Shown here: piece by piece, positions 35,438 to 47,626 of the stretch
Layout of the letters: every line of letters begins with the position of its first letter
Numbering within the stretch: the first letter of the stretch is position 1
Assembly (NCBI GenBank): GCA_963920765.1
Contig: OY987249.1
Coordinates: 8,680,817 to 8,744,816, forward strand
Length of the DNA: 64,000 bases
Direction of reading: 5' to 3'
From: Ulota crispa
Lineage: Eukaryota > Streptophyta > Bryopsida > Orthotrichales > Orthotrichaceae
The notes under the pieces: model-generated
The model's database searches: none
The model's input: the letters and a program-made list of their open reading frames with translations, nothing else
Told to the model about the DNA's origin: nothing
Program-made: the position numbers and the translations under genes

Positions 35438-35678
35438 CCCCAGAGCTCCCCAATGGCAATTATATTGCCTTTGGTTTTTGGAAAATGTCCACGTTTGACT
35501 CTTATCCTCTTCTTAATGGTAAAGTCAAAGGGCTTGTACTTTTTCATGTACCTCCAAGCATGTGTCTACTACCACTCAAAAAGAATTCAAGCTATTTGAC
35601 TGTACTTAGGTAATAGTTTTATTGGACTAGGTACAAAAGGGTATAGATTTGAGTGAATATGGCTTGGGCGCTTAGGGA
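35438..35678. mobile_element. second piggyBac-type MITE nested in R1
   Basis: TTAA at 35434-35437 and 35679-35682. Left end CCCCAGAGCTCCCCA; right end read inward ATCCCTAAGCGCCCA. The empty site in the copy at 60785 is CCCTTAAACAG. Confidence 0.7.
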
Positions 35679-35952
35679 TTAAAGGGTCAGTTACGAGTGT
35701 ACCCACCTTACCTCTTTTCTTGCACATTGACCCTTCTCCAAGACTCGGCCCCAAGAGGCTCTCAGTCACTAGGGCCGCACACATGCCCACTATCGCTAAT
35801 GGCTGCCAACGAGTTTCATCCAACCATGCCTAGCAGGGTGGTGGAAGTGGCCTTGGCGGAGTTCACAAATGCCGGCCTTGCCTATCGTCCAACCCCATGT
35901 ATTTTTAGTTCCTTTGGGCTTCATTGCAACTTCCACAAGTAGCTTCCACTTG

Positions 35953-36156
35953 CTTGATTTGTGCTTCTACTAGAAGAAACATGTGTTTTTTATACTGGGT
36001 TTTTGCGGACGTCCACTTGTTTTCATGTTACAAATGATGTTCAAACTAACATTTTGATGATATGTTTGATGTCAATATTAACATGAAAACGAATGGACAT
36101 CCAAAAAAACCCAGTATAAAAAACAAATGTTTCTTCTAGTAGAAGCACAAATCAAG
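35953..36156. repeat. hairpin at the palindrome centre
   Basis: Arms of about 90 nt (from 'cttgatttgtgcttctac' to 'gtagaagcacaaatcaag') are nearly complementary around an AT-rich loop. The same sequence in the same orientation recurs at 36380-36583. A mirrored copy would have been reversed. Confidence 0.9.
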
Positions 36157-36356
36157 NNNNNNNNNNNNNNNNNNNNNNNNNNNNNNNNNNNNNNNNNNNN
36201 NNNNNNNNNNNNNNNNNNNNNNNNNNNNNNNNNNNNNNNNNNNNNNNNNNNNNNNNNNNNNNNNNNNNNNNNNNNNNNNNNNNNNNNNNNNNNNNNNNNN
36301 NNNNNNNNNNNNNNNNNNNNNNNNNNNNNNNNNNNNNNNNNNNNNNNNNNNNNNNN
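36157..36356. other. assembly gap of 200 N, probably spurious
   Basis: Exactly 200 N. The 227 bases before it (35930-36156) are identical, in direct orientation, to the 227 bases after it (36357-36583). The two contigs therefore appear to overlap rather than to be separated by missing sequence. Confidence 0.9.
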
Positions 36357-36583
36357 CTTCCACAAGTAGCTTCCACTTGCTTGATTTGTGCTTCTACTAG
36401 AAGAAACATGTGTTTTTTATACTGGGTTTTTGCGGACGTCCACTTGTTTTCATGTTACAAATGATGTTCAAACTAACATTTTGATGATATGTTTGATGTC
36501 AATATTAACATGAAAACGAATGGACATCCAAAAAAACCCAGTATAAAAAACAAATGTTTCTTCTAGTAGAAGCACAAATCAAG
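36357..36583 (+). repeat. direct 227-bp overlap copy after the gap
   Basis: Identical to 35930-36156, including the non-palindromic loop of the hairpin. Confidence 0.9.
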
Positions 36584-36857
36584 CAAGTGGAAGCTACTTG
36601 TGGAAGTTGCAATGAAGCCCAAAGGAACTAAAAATACATGGGGTTGGACGATAGGCAAGGCCGGCATTTGTGAACTCCGCCAAGGCCACTTCCACCACCC
36701 TGCTAGGCATGGTTGGATGAAACTCGTTGGCAGCCATTAGCGATAGTGGGCATGTGTGCGGCCCTAGTGACTGAGAGCCTCTTGGGGCCGAGTCTTGGAG
36801 AAGGGTCAATGTGCAAGAAAAGAGGTAAGGTGGGTACACTCGTAACTGACCCTTTAA

Positions 36858-37098
36858 TCCCTAAGCGCCCAAGCCATATTCACTCAAATCTATACCCTTT
36901 TGTACCTAGTCCAATAAAACTATTACCTAAGTACAGTCAAATAGCTTGAATTCTTTTTGAGTGGTAGTAGACACATGCTTGGAGGTACATGAAAAAGTAC
37001 AAGCCCTTTGACTTTACCATTAAGAAGAGGATAAGAGTCAAACGTGGACATTTTCCAAAAACCAAAGGCAATATAATTGCCATTGGGGAGCTCTGGGG
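36858..37098. mobile_element. piggyBac-type MITE in R1 (mirror copy)
   Basis: Mirror of 35438-35678, with TTAA on both sides. Confidence 0.7.
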
Positions 37099-37443
37099 TT
37101 AAGGATTTGGGGTACTCCAAGGTCTTGGTACATTCAAATTTTTTTTATCATTAACCTTTCAACAAGCTCTCATGGAACATGATTTTTGTGGAAAAAGTTA
37201 TTGTAGAATATTTTATATTAAATGGCAAAGTTGCAACTCAAAGGATCCTAAAAGTAACTCTAGACTACCCTTGAGATTGCTTGGGTGTGTTCCTATAATG
37301 GCACTTGAGGGTCCCAATACCAACCATCTAATAGTAGCTTAGCACTTGACATGTGGCAGAATTTGCTTGTGCAAGAGGCATTAATGCTCCACTTTGGGTT
37401 CTAGAGTGGGTGGAAAAGGGTACAAAAGTAGGGTGCAATTTTT

Positions 37444-37663
37444 CCCCTGAATGGCCCAAAGGCCCTTTGCGGCCATATGTATGATTGTATGTACAGACAT
37501 ATTTGAGCTGCTCTGAGGGCTTTCCAAAATTTTTATGCATCCACCATCATACAACCTTTCAACATGTATGGTTGTAACACTTAATTTCCAACTGATTCAA
37601 ACTTCTGAATATTGGTTGCGACTGTATTTGGTACCGTTCTCTAGAGCAAGGGCCCTTCAAGGG
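37444..37663. mobile_element. piggyBac-type MITE in R1 (mirror copy)
   Basis: Mirror of 34873-35092, with TTTT in place of one TTAA. Confidence 0.65.
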
Positions 37664-37697
37664 TTAAGGGAGGGGTCGGAGAAGGGTGTGCCCACCT

Positions 37698-39042
37698 TAC
37701 ATCTCATGTTTGCAAGTCCCATTGCAATGCCTGATCCCAATTTAATTGGGTTACGAAGGGCAAAAAAGAGCGCAATAGACATGAATGTTTTATGCACAAA
37801 TATTGATGGGTCTTGGGTTGAAATTTAAGTCTAGCAAAATGGTCAACCCAAACCTAGACTGAAGTTCCACTTGTTTTGGTGCCAAAATTTTCAAAAAGTG
37901 TTGCCATGTAAGCAACTAAGACACAAGACTTGGGACATAGTGTGAAACGTCAAGTCCCAAATTTTAACTCTACACCAATCAAATTCTCAGATTTCAGTGG
38001 GACTTGGGATGTTGGACATAGTGTGAACTGCCCCTTAGGCCCGGTTTAGACAAGGACATCTAGAGGTAGTGGACAAAACAATAAGCATTCTTATTGGTCA
38101 ACTCTAGGATTTTGACTAGTACAACATTCACACTTGAAGAATGTCATTTTGACTATGAATCCATGTTATCAACCACTCCTACCAACATTGAAGAGGAATT
38201 CACTTGTAGTGGACAAGATTTGGGATCACCTTGGGAGGTGACCCTAAATGTTGTCCACTCAACAAAACACTCCCTCTCACTACATGTGAGGTAAAGACAA
38301 TATCATGTCAAGTGAGAATAGAAGGAAGAAAACTACACCTCCACTGGACATCCAATCTCCAATGTGAAATCATTCACGAAATTGACAAGGCAATTTCCCT
38401 CCAAAATCCCCCAAACAAAGCATTGGACAAGGGTTTTTGTCTCCTAACTGTGGATGTCTTGGTAAAAAAGAAAAAAGAAAACGCTAAAAGGGATGCTTGC
38501 AAGTAGCCTTTAAATTTTGTTATTTTGTTGGTCAAACAACAAGCACCCAACAATGCATGCAAGTAAGAAAGTCTGGACATAAATGGATAGAGTCAACAAC
38601 TTGTGCACGTTCATCCACAAAATGCACTAATTTTAAATATTTTCATCCAAATTTTAGCAAATGCAGTGTACTTGCTTGAGGAGGGCCCTTCCGATTTCAT
38701 CCACTTTTTCACCTGTTTTTTCTAGTGTTACGATAGCCAGTCCAAAAGCCAGGTAAGATTTAGACAAAATTTTGCCAGGAATTTAAAGGTTGCTTGCAAG
38801 GTACTGTTTTACAAATTTTGAGTTGGATAATATGCCAAGTACCTTCAAAGGTGTTGCCGTTTGAAAAGGCAAGCACGGTGAATTTCAAGTCATTTGAAAA
38901 CAGATGAACTAAAACAATTAACATGCATAGTCAAGTTTATAAATCAAATCTCAAAATGTTACGTACATGATTCCTTATTGTTTCAATGTTTCAAACATTT
39001 TGATTTTGATCACTATTGCTCAATACATTGTAATTTAAAAAA
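37698..39042. other. intergenic DNA, mirror of 33494-34838
   Basis: No gene recognised. Confidence 0.4.
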
Positions 39043-39473
39043 GGGAATTGATATGCACACACCCGGGGGCGGCTGGTGATATATGCATACAAAGCCCTGG
39101 GTAAATTTTAGATTTCTATCATCAAAAAGCTGAAAAGCTGAATTTGAGAATTTTAAATTCAGATTTGGACTTGGAGATCTTGGTTTAGTCTAGAATCAAA
39201 AAATAAAGTTGCAATTGCACAACACCTAATGAAAAAGCTTATTTTTTTTACAAACAAAAGTAAAAATAATACTTTTCCTTGTGGCTAGCTAAGCTTTTTC
39301 ATTGGGTGTTGTTCAATTGCAATTTTTTTTTATGGTTCTAAACTAAACCAAGGTCTCTAAGTCCAAATTTGAATTTGACATTCTCAAATTCATCTTTTTG
39401 ATGGTAGAAATCTAAAAGTTACCGCTGGAGGGGGTGCATATTTTAACTCCCAAATGTGCCCATATCAATTCCC
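39043..39473. mobile_element. fold-back element, family X (mirror copy)
   Basis: Mirror of 33063-33493. Confidence 0.75.
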
Positions 39474-42400
39474 TTTAATTTTGACAAAACCTTGTGATTT
39501 TTGTTTTGCATTAAGTTGATTTGAATTCTAAAAAAAAACAGTTTTTGTAAATTGTTTCAAAAACTTAAGCTAAAACATAAAAAACTAAGTTTGGAATTGA
39601 AAACCATTACTTCATTCTTTTCTATTGCATCCTTTAATCATCAATTATGATCCTACTTTTTGTATACATTAATTATAGTTGAATTTTTTTCAATATCCCT
39701 TCTCCATGGTCAAAAATTTGTTAAAAATCACCAAAGACATTTACACTTTTTATTGTTTCAAAGTTTGTTGTTGCAATGAAGGTAAAACATACCATATCTT
39801 TAGCCTAGAAATTGCACGGAAGAATACAAATTAGGTGCTCAATACAGTGGTGGTTGTTCGGCAATTTATTTATTTTTTAAATAGAGATTAAATTGAAAGC
39901 TATGGATATATAGCTATACCCAAGAAAAAATTCATTCATTCTCCACTTGAAAATATAATAATTGCTTTCCAATTGTCATATGTGTTATACAAATTTCATC
40001 CACATGTTTTTCATGCATTATTTATATTTGAACCGCACAGATCCCTTTATCCAGATAACATTGTAACATGCAAGTTTATGGCCTTCCAAGTTTGAGATTG
40101 ACACCTATTGTTAAGTACAAATATATAGTTTGCTTCAAACCACATAACTTCATAGTTTGATTTTTTTTTTTTTTAATTTCCTTTATTATCAAGTTACAAG
40201 ATACAATAAATTTCAAGTTATGCATGGAGTTTGACACTAACTCCATTATGCCAACTTGAGTCATAGAGGGAAACACCTTCCTAGGCAATTCTTTTTAGTT
40301 ACTTTTAATTAGAATTAGAGCAAATTCTATGTGTGACTTAGTTTGGTTAAGTGTAGAAAATGACAATGTATTGATTTGATGCATAGAAGGGTAAGTGATT
40401 GGTAAAAGAAGCATTAGCAAATGTGGTAGGAATTATTCTGATCACTTGTGGGATATTGTGAAAATGGTATCCTTTAAAGAAAAACATGTAAAATGTGTAA
40501 TAACCATTACAAATCATTGCCGCTTATGAAATGTATCGCTAAAAGTGCTATTGTTTGAAAATCAAATGGACAAATTGCATATGTTTCAATGTAAGTAATG
40601 TTGTTATGACATTGTACGTTCATTACCTATATTGTAAATGACAGCTCTTTTACAAGTTAAGGGCAAAGCTTATGTTTTGAGGGTAAAAGTCAATTGAAAA
40701 TTAGATTACATGTGATGGAAGATTCCATTATTTTGTGCTTTTGCTATGATTGATCTTTCCAAACACAACTCAGTTTCAAATATGGCTTTTGATGAGCCAT
40801 TGGAAAAATAACCAATGGCCCTCTAATAACACAACATGATTTAATATGGACTCAAAAATCCAGAAAGAATAGAATGTGTTAGGCTTTAAGTTTTTGTACC
40901 CAAAAATTGTCATATTCCTTCATTTTTGTTTTCCTTCTTATGCAAATGAAAATGACTGATGAAATTTTACTTTGTTAATATAAGAACATACTTTACCAAC
41001 TCTAACTAATGTCTTTAATCTTTGCTAATTTGGTTGGCACATCATTAGTTACAGCTAGTGACCCTTTAGTAATCAACTATCATGCACAATTCCATGTTGT
41101 TTTGTTGGGTTGGATTTTCATTTTATTTTTAAAATACCAATATTCTAACAACTACTTAATCTCTAATTTGTATTTATGATGCATCAAAGCTCCAAATAAG
41201 TAAACAACAAGAATGATATCATAATTCAATCTTCTTTGACATTGCACTTTGTAAAATAAGAGAGTCTTTATTTTATGTGCAATGTAGTTATTATCATGAA
41301 TATTTCTTTGATTCCGTGTTCAAAAATGGTGTTCTAAAACCAAAAAATATATGCAGTTCTTGTCATGCTTTAAAGACTTCAATGGTTTTAATCCAAAGAA
41401 CATTGTCATGATCTTTACAATACAATTCACAAATGTTCATTTTTATTTTGAAAGATTAAAATAGCTATGAAAAGTACCATGACATACTTTCAAGAGAAAA
41501 TGTAATTTTTGAGTTTTAATATGAAAATTTGTTCTATAATGTTATATAGACCTTCATAAAGCTTACAATACAATAAACTACTCAATGTTATGAAAAATCA
41601 AAAATCAAAAAATACAATCAACTGTTTCAATAGATTTAACTAGACTCAAAGGCCAAGAAATTCAAATCCACTTGCAAATGTTAACTACTACATGACATTT
41701 TTATAAATAGAAATTTTATATTTAATACAAATGAAATAGTGTTAACTTTCATATCATTATAGAGCCGTTGGTTATAAGGAATTCTACAAGGATGCAACTT
41801 TGGATAATCGAGTACAAGTAATTCAACATCTCGTATCGTAATAGTATTTCTAGCTGTATAGTTGGACTAACCATTACTATACAGTAATTATGTTCAATAT
41901 ATCACTTTGAATCAGGTCTTATAACCAAATATTCTTTTAGATTTTATACTGAAACTAATTCCAAAAATTGTTGCTTAAAAAACTCTCCATCAATTTGAAA
42001 CTAAAATCCAACATTCTAAGCTTTTTCTATTTGCTATATGTTATAATGGTTTTATTCATTTATTTTATTTATCAAAATGCAACATTGTTGCACATTTTAA
42101 TAGATTGAGTATTGTACTAATGAATTACGGATCGCACATTACATAATAAAGTATAAAACAATATAGATGAGAAAAACAACATTTGGGTGCAAAAAGATAT
42201 TGTTTAGTTTTACAAGTGTTACAAAACACGTAATGGTTTAGTTACATATTACCATGATAAATACCAAAAAAAACTAGCTTGCAATGGTTCTATCCAAAAT
42301 ATTGTACTATTGCTTCTAAATTACTTTCTTTGATAAAAAAACATTTGCCAACTCAAAACTACATTCAAAATATTTGTTAAGGTTTTCATCAATTTTGAAG

Positions 42401-43318
42401 CATTGTTAGAAAGAAATCAATAAAATTACTACATCTTGGAAACAAGTATCAATAATACTACAGTGCATGTCACTTGTTTTGGCAAATGATAATTCCAATC
42501 TATTTTCATAATTTTTTTCCTAAGATCTCCCTACTTATAGTTACAAAGAGTTTCAGGTTATTGAGAGACTTAAAATTACAAAGAGCTTCAACTTATAGAA
42601 GGCTATTATAGCATATAACAACAAAGACCTAAAAATCATAATGCAATTCCCTAGTTTGTTGTGTGAAATCCTTCTAGCTAGCTCAGACTTGTGATTCATT
42701 CCTAACTTATTGTATGATCTCTCGCACTTTTAAAAAAATTCATTAAAATTCGAAAATCCTTTGCTTGGAATGCAAAGACTTGGAATCTACAACGCATCAC
42801 CCTAAGTAGCTAACTATAAAAAATCACTTGAAATGGTTTAGAACATGGTTATGTTTGCCCGTCTCTCTAAGGTGGAGATCCAAGCACTCACAAAGGCGCA
42901 TGCAACTCTCTAGATACTTGAATTTCACATGGTTCACATCTTGAATGTCCGTAATTTATATATTTTGCAATGTTGTTGTTATTGTCAAGCCCTTTAAAAA
43001 ATGTTTATTGCAATAATTAATGATGAAAATTATTGTAGCAACAATAAATACTTATATTGTGAAAAATGTCAAGAAATTAGTGTGGGCAACCTAAACGCAA
43101 TACCATGTGAAGGCATGGTAAAAAAGCTAGCCAATTTATACTCAACAAACTCAGATTTTGACCAATAATATTACCATTTCACTCACCTAACTTCCTACTG
43201 TTTTCTTTAACCCCTCCACTCATTGCCTACAACATGAAAGGAAATTAGATAATCAAATTAGGTCTTTCATGCCAAGCTATCAAGGTGTAATAGCAGCAGA
43301 TATTCTTCAATCAAAGTT
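39474..43318. other. AT-rich intergenic DNA, mirror of 29218-33062
   Basis: No gene recognised. It contains the mirrored family Y repeat at about 42846-43146 and the one base difference I noticed between arms (40054). Confidence 0.5.
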
Positions 43319-44676
43319 GGGAATTTACATATACACATCCACGGTTTGATATATGCACACCATGGCAGGGTAATTTTTGTATATTTACCATCAATAAGCT
43401 AAATTTGGAAAATCTGAATTCAGATGCAGATTTAGAGACCTTCATTAAGTCTAGAACCACAAAGGAGGTTACAAATAAAGAACAACCATTAAAGAAACAA
43501 ATCATTTTCTTACAAACAAAGGCAAGAGTAAAAATTTGCACCCTAGCTGAGCTTTTCTGTTGGGCATAATTCAGTTGTAACCTCCATTGTGGTTCTAGAC
43601 TAAATTAAGGTCTTGAAATCCAAATTTGAATTTGAACTTTTCAAATTCAACTTGTTAACCCCTAACAGACCAAGCCCATTTTTGTTTGAAAATCATTGAA
43701 AATTGCCACTTTTGGGGGAATGAGTAGAAAGGTAGGAATTTTTTTTTTGAAAATTCAACCGTAAGATCTTGCCCTAGTTTATGGGAGGTACTCGTGGGAA
43801 AAATCTCAGCTCATTCTAGAAGTAGGGAAGTGAGATATTGACATTTGAAGTGAAAAAAAAAGTTTTTTTCCCTACTGCCCAAAAATTTCAGAAGCCTTTG
43901 ATGGCTCCTATATCAAAAAAAATGCTCTACACAAAGTTGAGGTTTGTTTTTTCCATGTAGTAGACCAGGTTAGAAAAATGCAAGAGAATTTTCAAATGAA
44001 ACGGAGGTATGAATCATACTTTGTAAAATCTTGCAATGCCGTAAGGCCATGAAATTTGCATGTACACCTGGCAAAGTTGGAGGATTTACATAAACTTGAG
44101 AAGTCTAAATCACTTTGATCCAAATGGCAAAATCCAAGGAATCTTAGTCTACTACAACTTGGGAAAAAAAAGTTTAAAAAAACATACACAAAGAGCTCAA
44201 AAAAGTAAAGTAACAAAGTTTACAAGGGGCAAAAGGAATGGAGGTTTGGGAGTCCCATACCTACCCGCAAACTAAAACTTCTCATAATCTACATCTCATC
44301 AATCAAAATTGAATGATTCAAAGATTTCCACATATATAAAAATCTAAGGAACCAATCTCAGACTTTTATTTTTAAAAAAAGAAATTTTGAATTTTTCTTT
44401 TGGACTGCTCGCCCTCCCATTTTTCAAAAATTCATGCATAACTTCTTCAATAAATGTCAAAATGAAGAAAAAATTAGATGCCCACGTAGATCTTTGAATT
44501 GCCCACCTTCAATAAAAGTTTCAAAAACTCACAAAAAGTAGATTAACTACATGCCCAAAATCCATTTGTCCCCCAAGGAGACAGTTGGTCCTTTAGGGGT
44601 TAATGGTAAATGTCTAAAATTTACCCCTCTCCTTGTGTGCATGTATCAAAACCGGGGTGTGCTCATATCAATTCCC
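43319..44676. mobile_element. family X element interrupted by a TTAA MITE (mirror copy)
   Basis: Mirror of 27860-29217, with the nested piggyBac-type MITE at 43659-44599. Confidence 0.7.
43659..44599. mobile_element. piggyBac-type MITE, family A (mirror copy)
   Basis: Mirror of 27937-28877; TTAA on both sides. Confidence 0.85.
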
Positions 44677-45080
44677 ATATATAAACATGCACAAAATTTT
44701 GGTCACCTTAGTTGCAAGGCCTACTTTTTATATATGATGAGGCACTTTGGGAAGACTTGACAGCTAGTTCAAAGCTAGCCGGTTGAAATGAGAAAAGAAC
44801 GTTTGCAATTTGTAAACATTGGTTGAAAAGCCAATTCAAAATCTATTTTTATAATATTTATAATATGATATAGAGAAAATAATGAAAGAGGTTCCTTGAC
44901 TAACCACATTGGGAATTGAAAGAAATCATCTACAAAAACTCAGAACCTAGACGAGGCCTATTTTTTGATATTTTTGAATTGTCAAGACTATTTTCAAAAT
45001 ACGGCCAATTGTGACGCCTAGTTTCAATATTTTCCTGGAGAAGAATTCTGGCTTGACGACAGGAGAGCAATGCTTATTAA

Positions 45081-45682
45081 CCCCTCACCGCCCATGGTAT
45101 TTTTGAGTATCTCAGAATTTGCTTGAAAGGGAACAAAATGCTAACACGATGCCGACATTTTGATCAATCTTATCAATTTTCTCTTAAATGCAACAGTACA
45201 AATCCAAAGTACACATGTTATAGATCACATAAGAAAAGAAATCACAACAATATCACTTGTGGATTGAAAGATTATAATGTTTGATCATGAGGGTGTTAAA
45301 ATTGCAAAAGTGATTTGAAGTCTTTCAATCCTCTCTTTGCATCTCAAACCTAAAACTGAGGGTACCAAAAAAAATGTAAGTATGTACAGTATAACATGCA
45401 TAACCCCAATCAATTTACAGCTTCTCAAAATCTATTCTATAAATTTTTAGATTGAAATTTTCAAAACTAGAAAGTGAAGAATTACTATGGACACCCTTGT
45501 ACAAAATCTTGAATAGACAAATCACTTTAATTCATTTTCAAAATCAGATTCCATATGTTGAAACTAGACTTCAATAAGAATTTAAAAATAATAACAATCA
45601 CTAAAAAAATCTTGAAAAAAAGTTGCATATCTCTAAATAAAATTCAAAGAGGCCCAATTCAAGCCCTTTGGGCGGTGAGGGG
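45081..45682. mobile_element. piggyBac-type MITE, family B (mirror copy)
   Basis: Mirror of 26854-27455, with TTAA at 45077-45080 and 45683-45686 and CCCCTCACCGCCCA ends. Confidence 0.85.
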
Positions 45683-46353
45683 TTAAAGGATCCAGAACGG
45701 GTGCAGTTACCTTACTTTATGATGATCATAGTTTACTTAATTGCTTTTGGAAATTCTTTTACTTGTGGTTGATTGGCACTTGGGTAGCACTGTTGGGATA
45801 CAAATATCCAATCCCTCTAAAAAAACATAGGGAGGGACCTGTACAGTTGGAGAGTATCACTGTTGGGGATACAAGTGGCCATTCACTCTGGAACAGATAG
45901 AGAAGAATTGGAGGGACCTGCACATTTGGTTGCAGGAGATGCTCTAAGGTCCCGTGATCCTGATTACATGAAGAAGATGAGAGGTGCTTTTCCACAATTT
46001 CTTTCCTGAAACTGACAATTTTAAATGATATCCGCCTTTAGAGCACTAGATTTTACTGCTAGCATTTAGTTGTAGTGCTGACATTTTATAGCTCGAGGTA
46101 ACTCATGCGATTCTTGGATGCACATTGCCCTCTGCATTACAAAGTTGGAGCATTGATGACTAAGTTAAATCAAAACTTCATGCCATCTGCCTTTCACACA
46201 AATTCATTAGTTTTCTACTCCTTTCGGTATTGACAAAGCGACTTCGTATCTACCACAGAAACCCAAGAACGCTACTCTCTAACGAACAGTTTACAGGATG
46301 GCAGCATAAGATTCTAGGTCCAAACACCGACGAAACAAACACTGGGAAACCAT

Positions 46354-46366
46354 TGGTATCAGGGCC
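46354..46366 (+). other. primer-binding-site-like sequence (mirror copy)
   Basis: TGGTATCAGGGCC, mirror of 26170-26182. An open frame continues downstream on the plus strand from ATG 46374, but its Pro/Ser/Arg-rich product is not recognisable as a Gag protein. Confidence 0.3.
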
Positions 46367-47626
46367 TCCGACCATGTCACAATCGGTATTCACCGACTCC
46401 AAGCCTCATCAGAGGCCCGTTTCTGCACCTCAACGAGCTCCGACGGAAAACTCCGGCAGACGAAGTCGCCCGTCCTCGTCATTCCCACCCGCCCTCGATC
46501 ACGACCATTTCAATACCCACCGATCCGCCGACCACTCTTATGAAAGTCTGACCGCACCGGTACCCGCAACCACCAGACAACCCCGCCCTCACCGTGCCTC
46601 ACAGCCGGCCCCATGCATTGCGGCAGGCAACCTCCGTGCACCGCGGCTCTCAAAACTCCCGCATCCCTTCAACACCACCATCTGCCAAACCCGCGGCAAA
46701 ATCACAGCCCCACACAGACCCACGAAGCCCACGCAATTCCTCACGACGCCCCGGTTTTGGAAACAGCTAAAAACACAACATTTACATGACATCGCTTCTC
46801 CTACAACGCACCTACGGGACCTCCCACCATCAAAGGCGCAGCACCCATTTACATGTCTACAGCCACGGTTCGGCTCTGCTCCCGTCCTCGTCACTTCCAC
46901 ATGTGACGGTCTACCCTACCAACACGCGCGCTCGAGCACGGAGCGCGGTGACGCCCCCTTCGCTAGCTTGGTCCTGCCGCCACCGACTATGACACCTCCA
47001 CTTCCACCTCCACTTCCGCTTCATCCGCGCCGCCTGACTCGGACGAGGCCGCTCGCTCAGCGCGCTCAACCCCCCGTCGGCGACTTGCCTTGCCTTCTCG
47101 CCCTCCTGTCGCTCCCCATGACCTCCATCGCCATCGTCTGGTCGCGTCGGGTTCCGCGGATTTCGACCCGCTCGGTCACCGCCACATTCGCGCGCGACCA
47201 TGACGGGAAAAGAAACAGCCCCTCGTCCAGTACGCCCAGCTCCCTCCATTCGCACTCCGTTCCCATCCTCTTCCTTCCACCACGCAAGCACCTCGCGCGC
47301 GCGCGCCTCTGCCCGCTTCCCGCTCTCGACGGCTGGTTCTCGTAAACGTTCGGTCCCCGACCAACGACTGTGGCTGCGGACCGGTGTCCGCCTCCGCGAG
47401 GATGGGCCGCGCCACCCCGTTCCACCAGCACTCGGCGTCGACGAGCGCCCCCCTCGCCCTCGTCGAAAAACACCGAGCGGCACACGCCGCCGCCTCCCTA
47501 CCGGCTCCGACCAAACGGTCGCACAAACACACGCACTCAGGTCCCGAGATCCGGCCACAGCCCTCCTCGCCGACCGCGACGTCCCTCGGCTCGACGCCCG
47601 ACTCGCTCCCGCCCTGCAACCGTCCG
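46367..47626. other. GC-rich island, mirror of 24910-26169
   Basis: CpG-rich DNA with long overlapping Arg/Pro/Ser-rich open frames on both strands, not called as genes. Confidence 0.4.

Larger units (their letters stand above)
34839..35708. mobile_element. R1 element (TA-flanked, AGGTGGG ends) carrying two nested TTAA MITEs
   Basis: TA at 34837-34838 and 35709-35710 flanks AGGTGGGCACACCC and its mirrored AGGTGGGTACACTC. The body matches 53667-54040 and 60785-61199, for example 'ttgcacaagcaaat' and 'agcttgttgaaagg'. The copy at 60785-61199 lacks both internal insertions, giving their empty sites. Confidence 0.75.
22604..36156 (+). repeat. left arm of a 13.5-kb near-perfect inverted repeat
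   Basis: Position x here pairs with 72536 minus x on the right. All encoded peptides are identical between arms, and I noticed only one substitution by eye (32482 T against 40054 G). The first mismatch at the outer end is at 22603/49933, after which the flanks are similar but clearly diverged. The arm contains the CaaX gene's 3' part, a GC-rich island and several MITEs. Confidence 0.95.
36828..37697. mobile_element. R1 element with two nested TTAA MITEs (mirror copy)
   Basis: Mirror of 34839-35708. The nested MITEs are at 36858-37098 and 37444-37663. Confidence 0.75.

Noticed and set aside
36078-36409. Open frames crossing the N run
   Set aside because: They are translations of unknown bases.
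45788-46357. A complete LTR beginning TGTTGGG and ending ACCA
   Set aside because: The start overlaps a tandem MITE-like repeat and no second LTR or target duplication was found, so only the primer-binding-site-like motif is reported.
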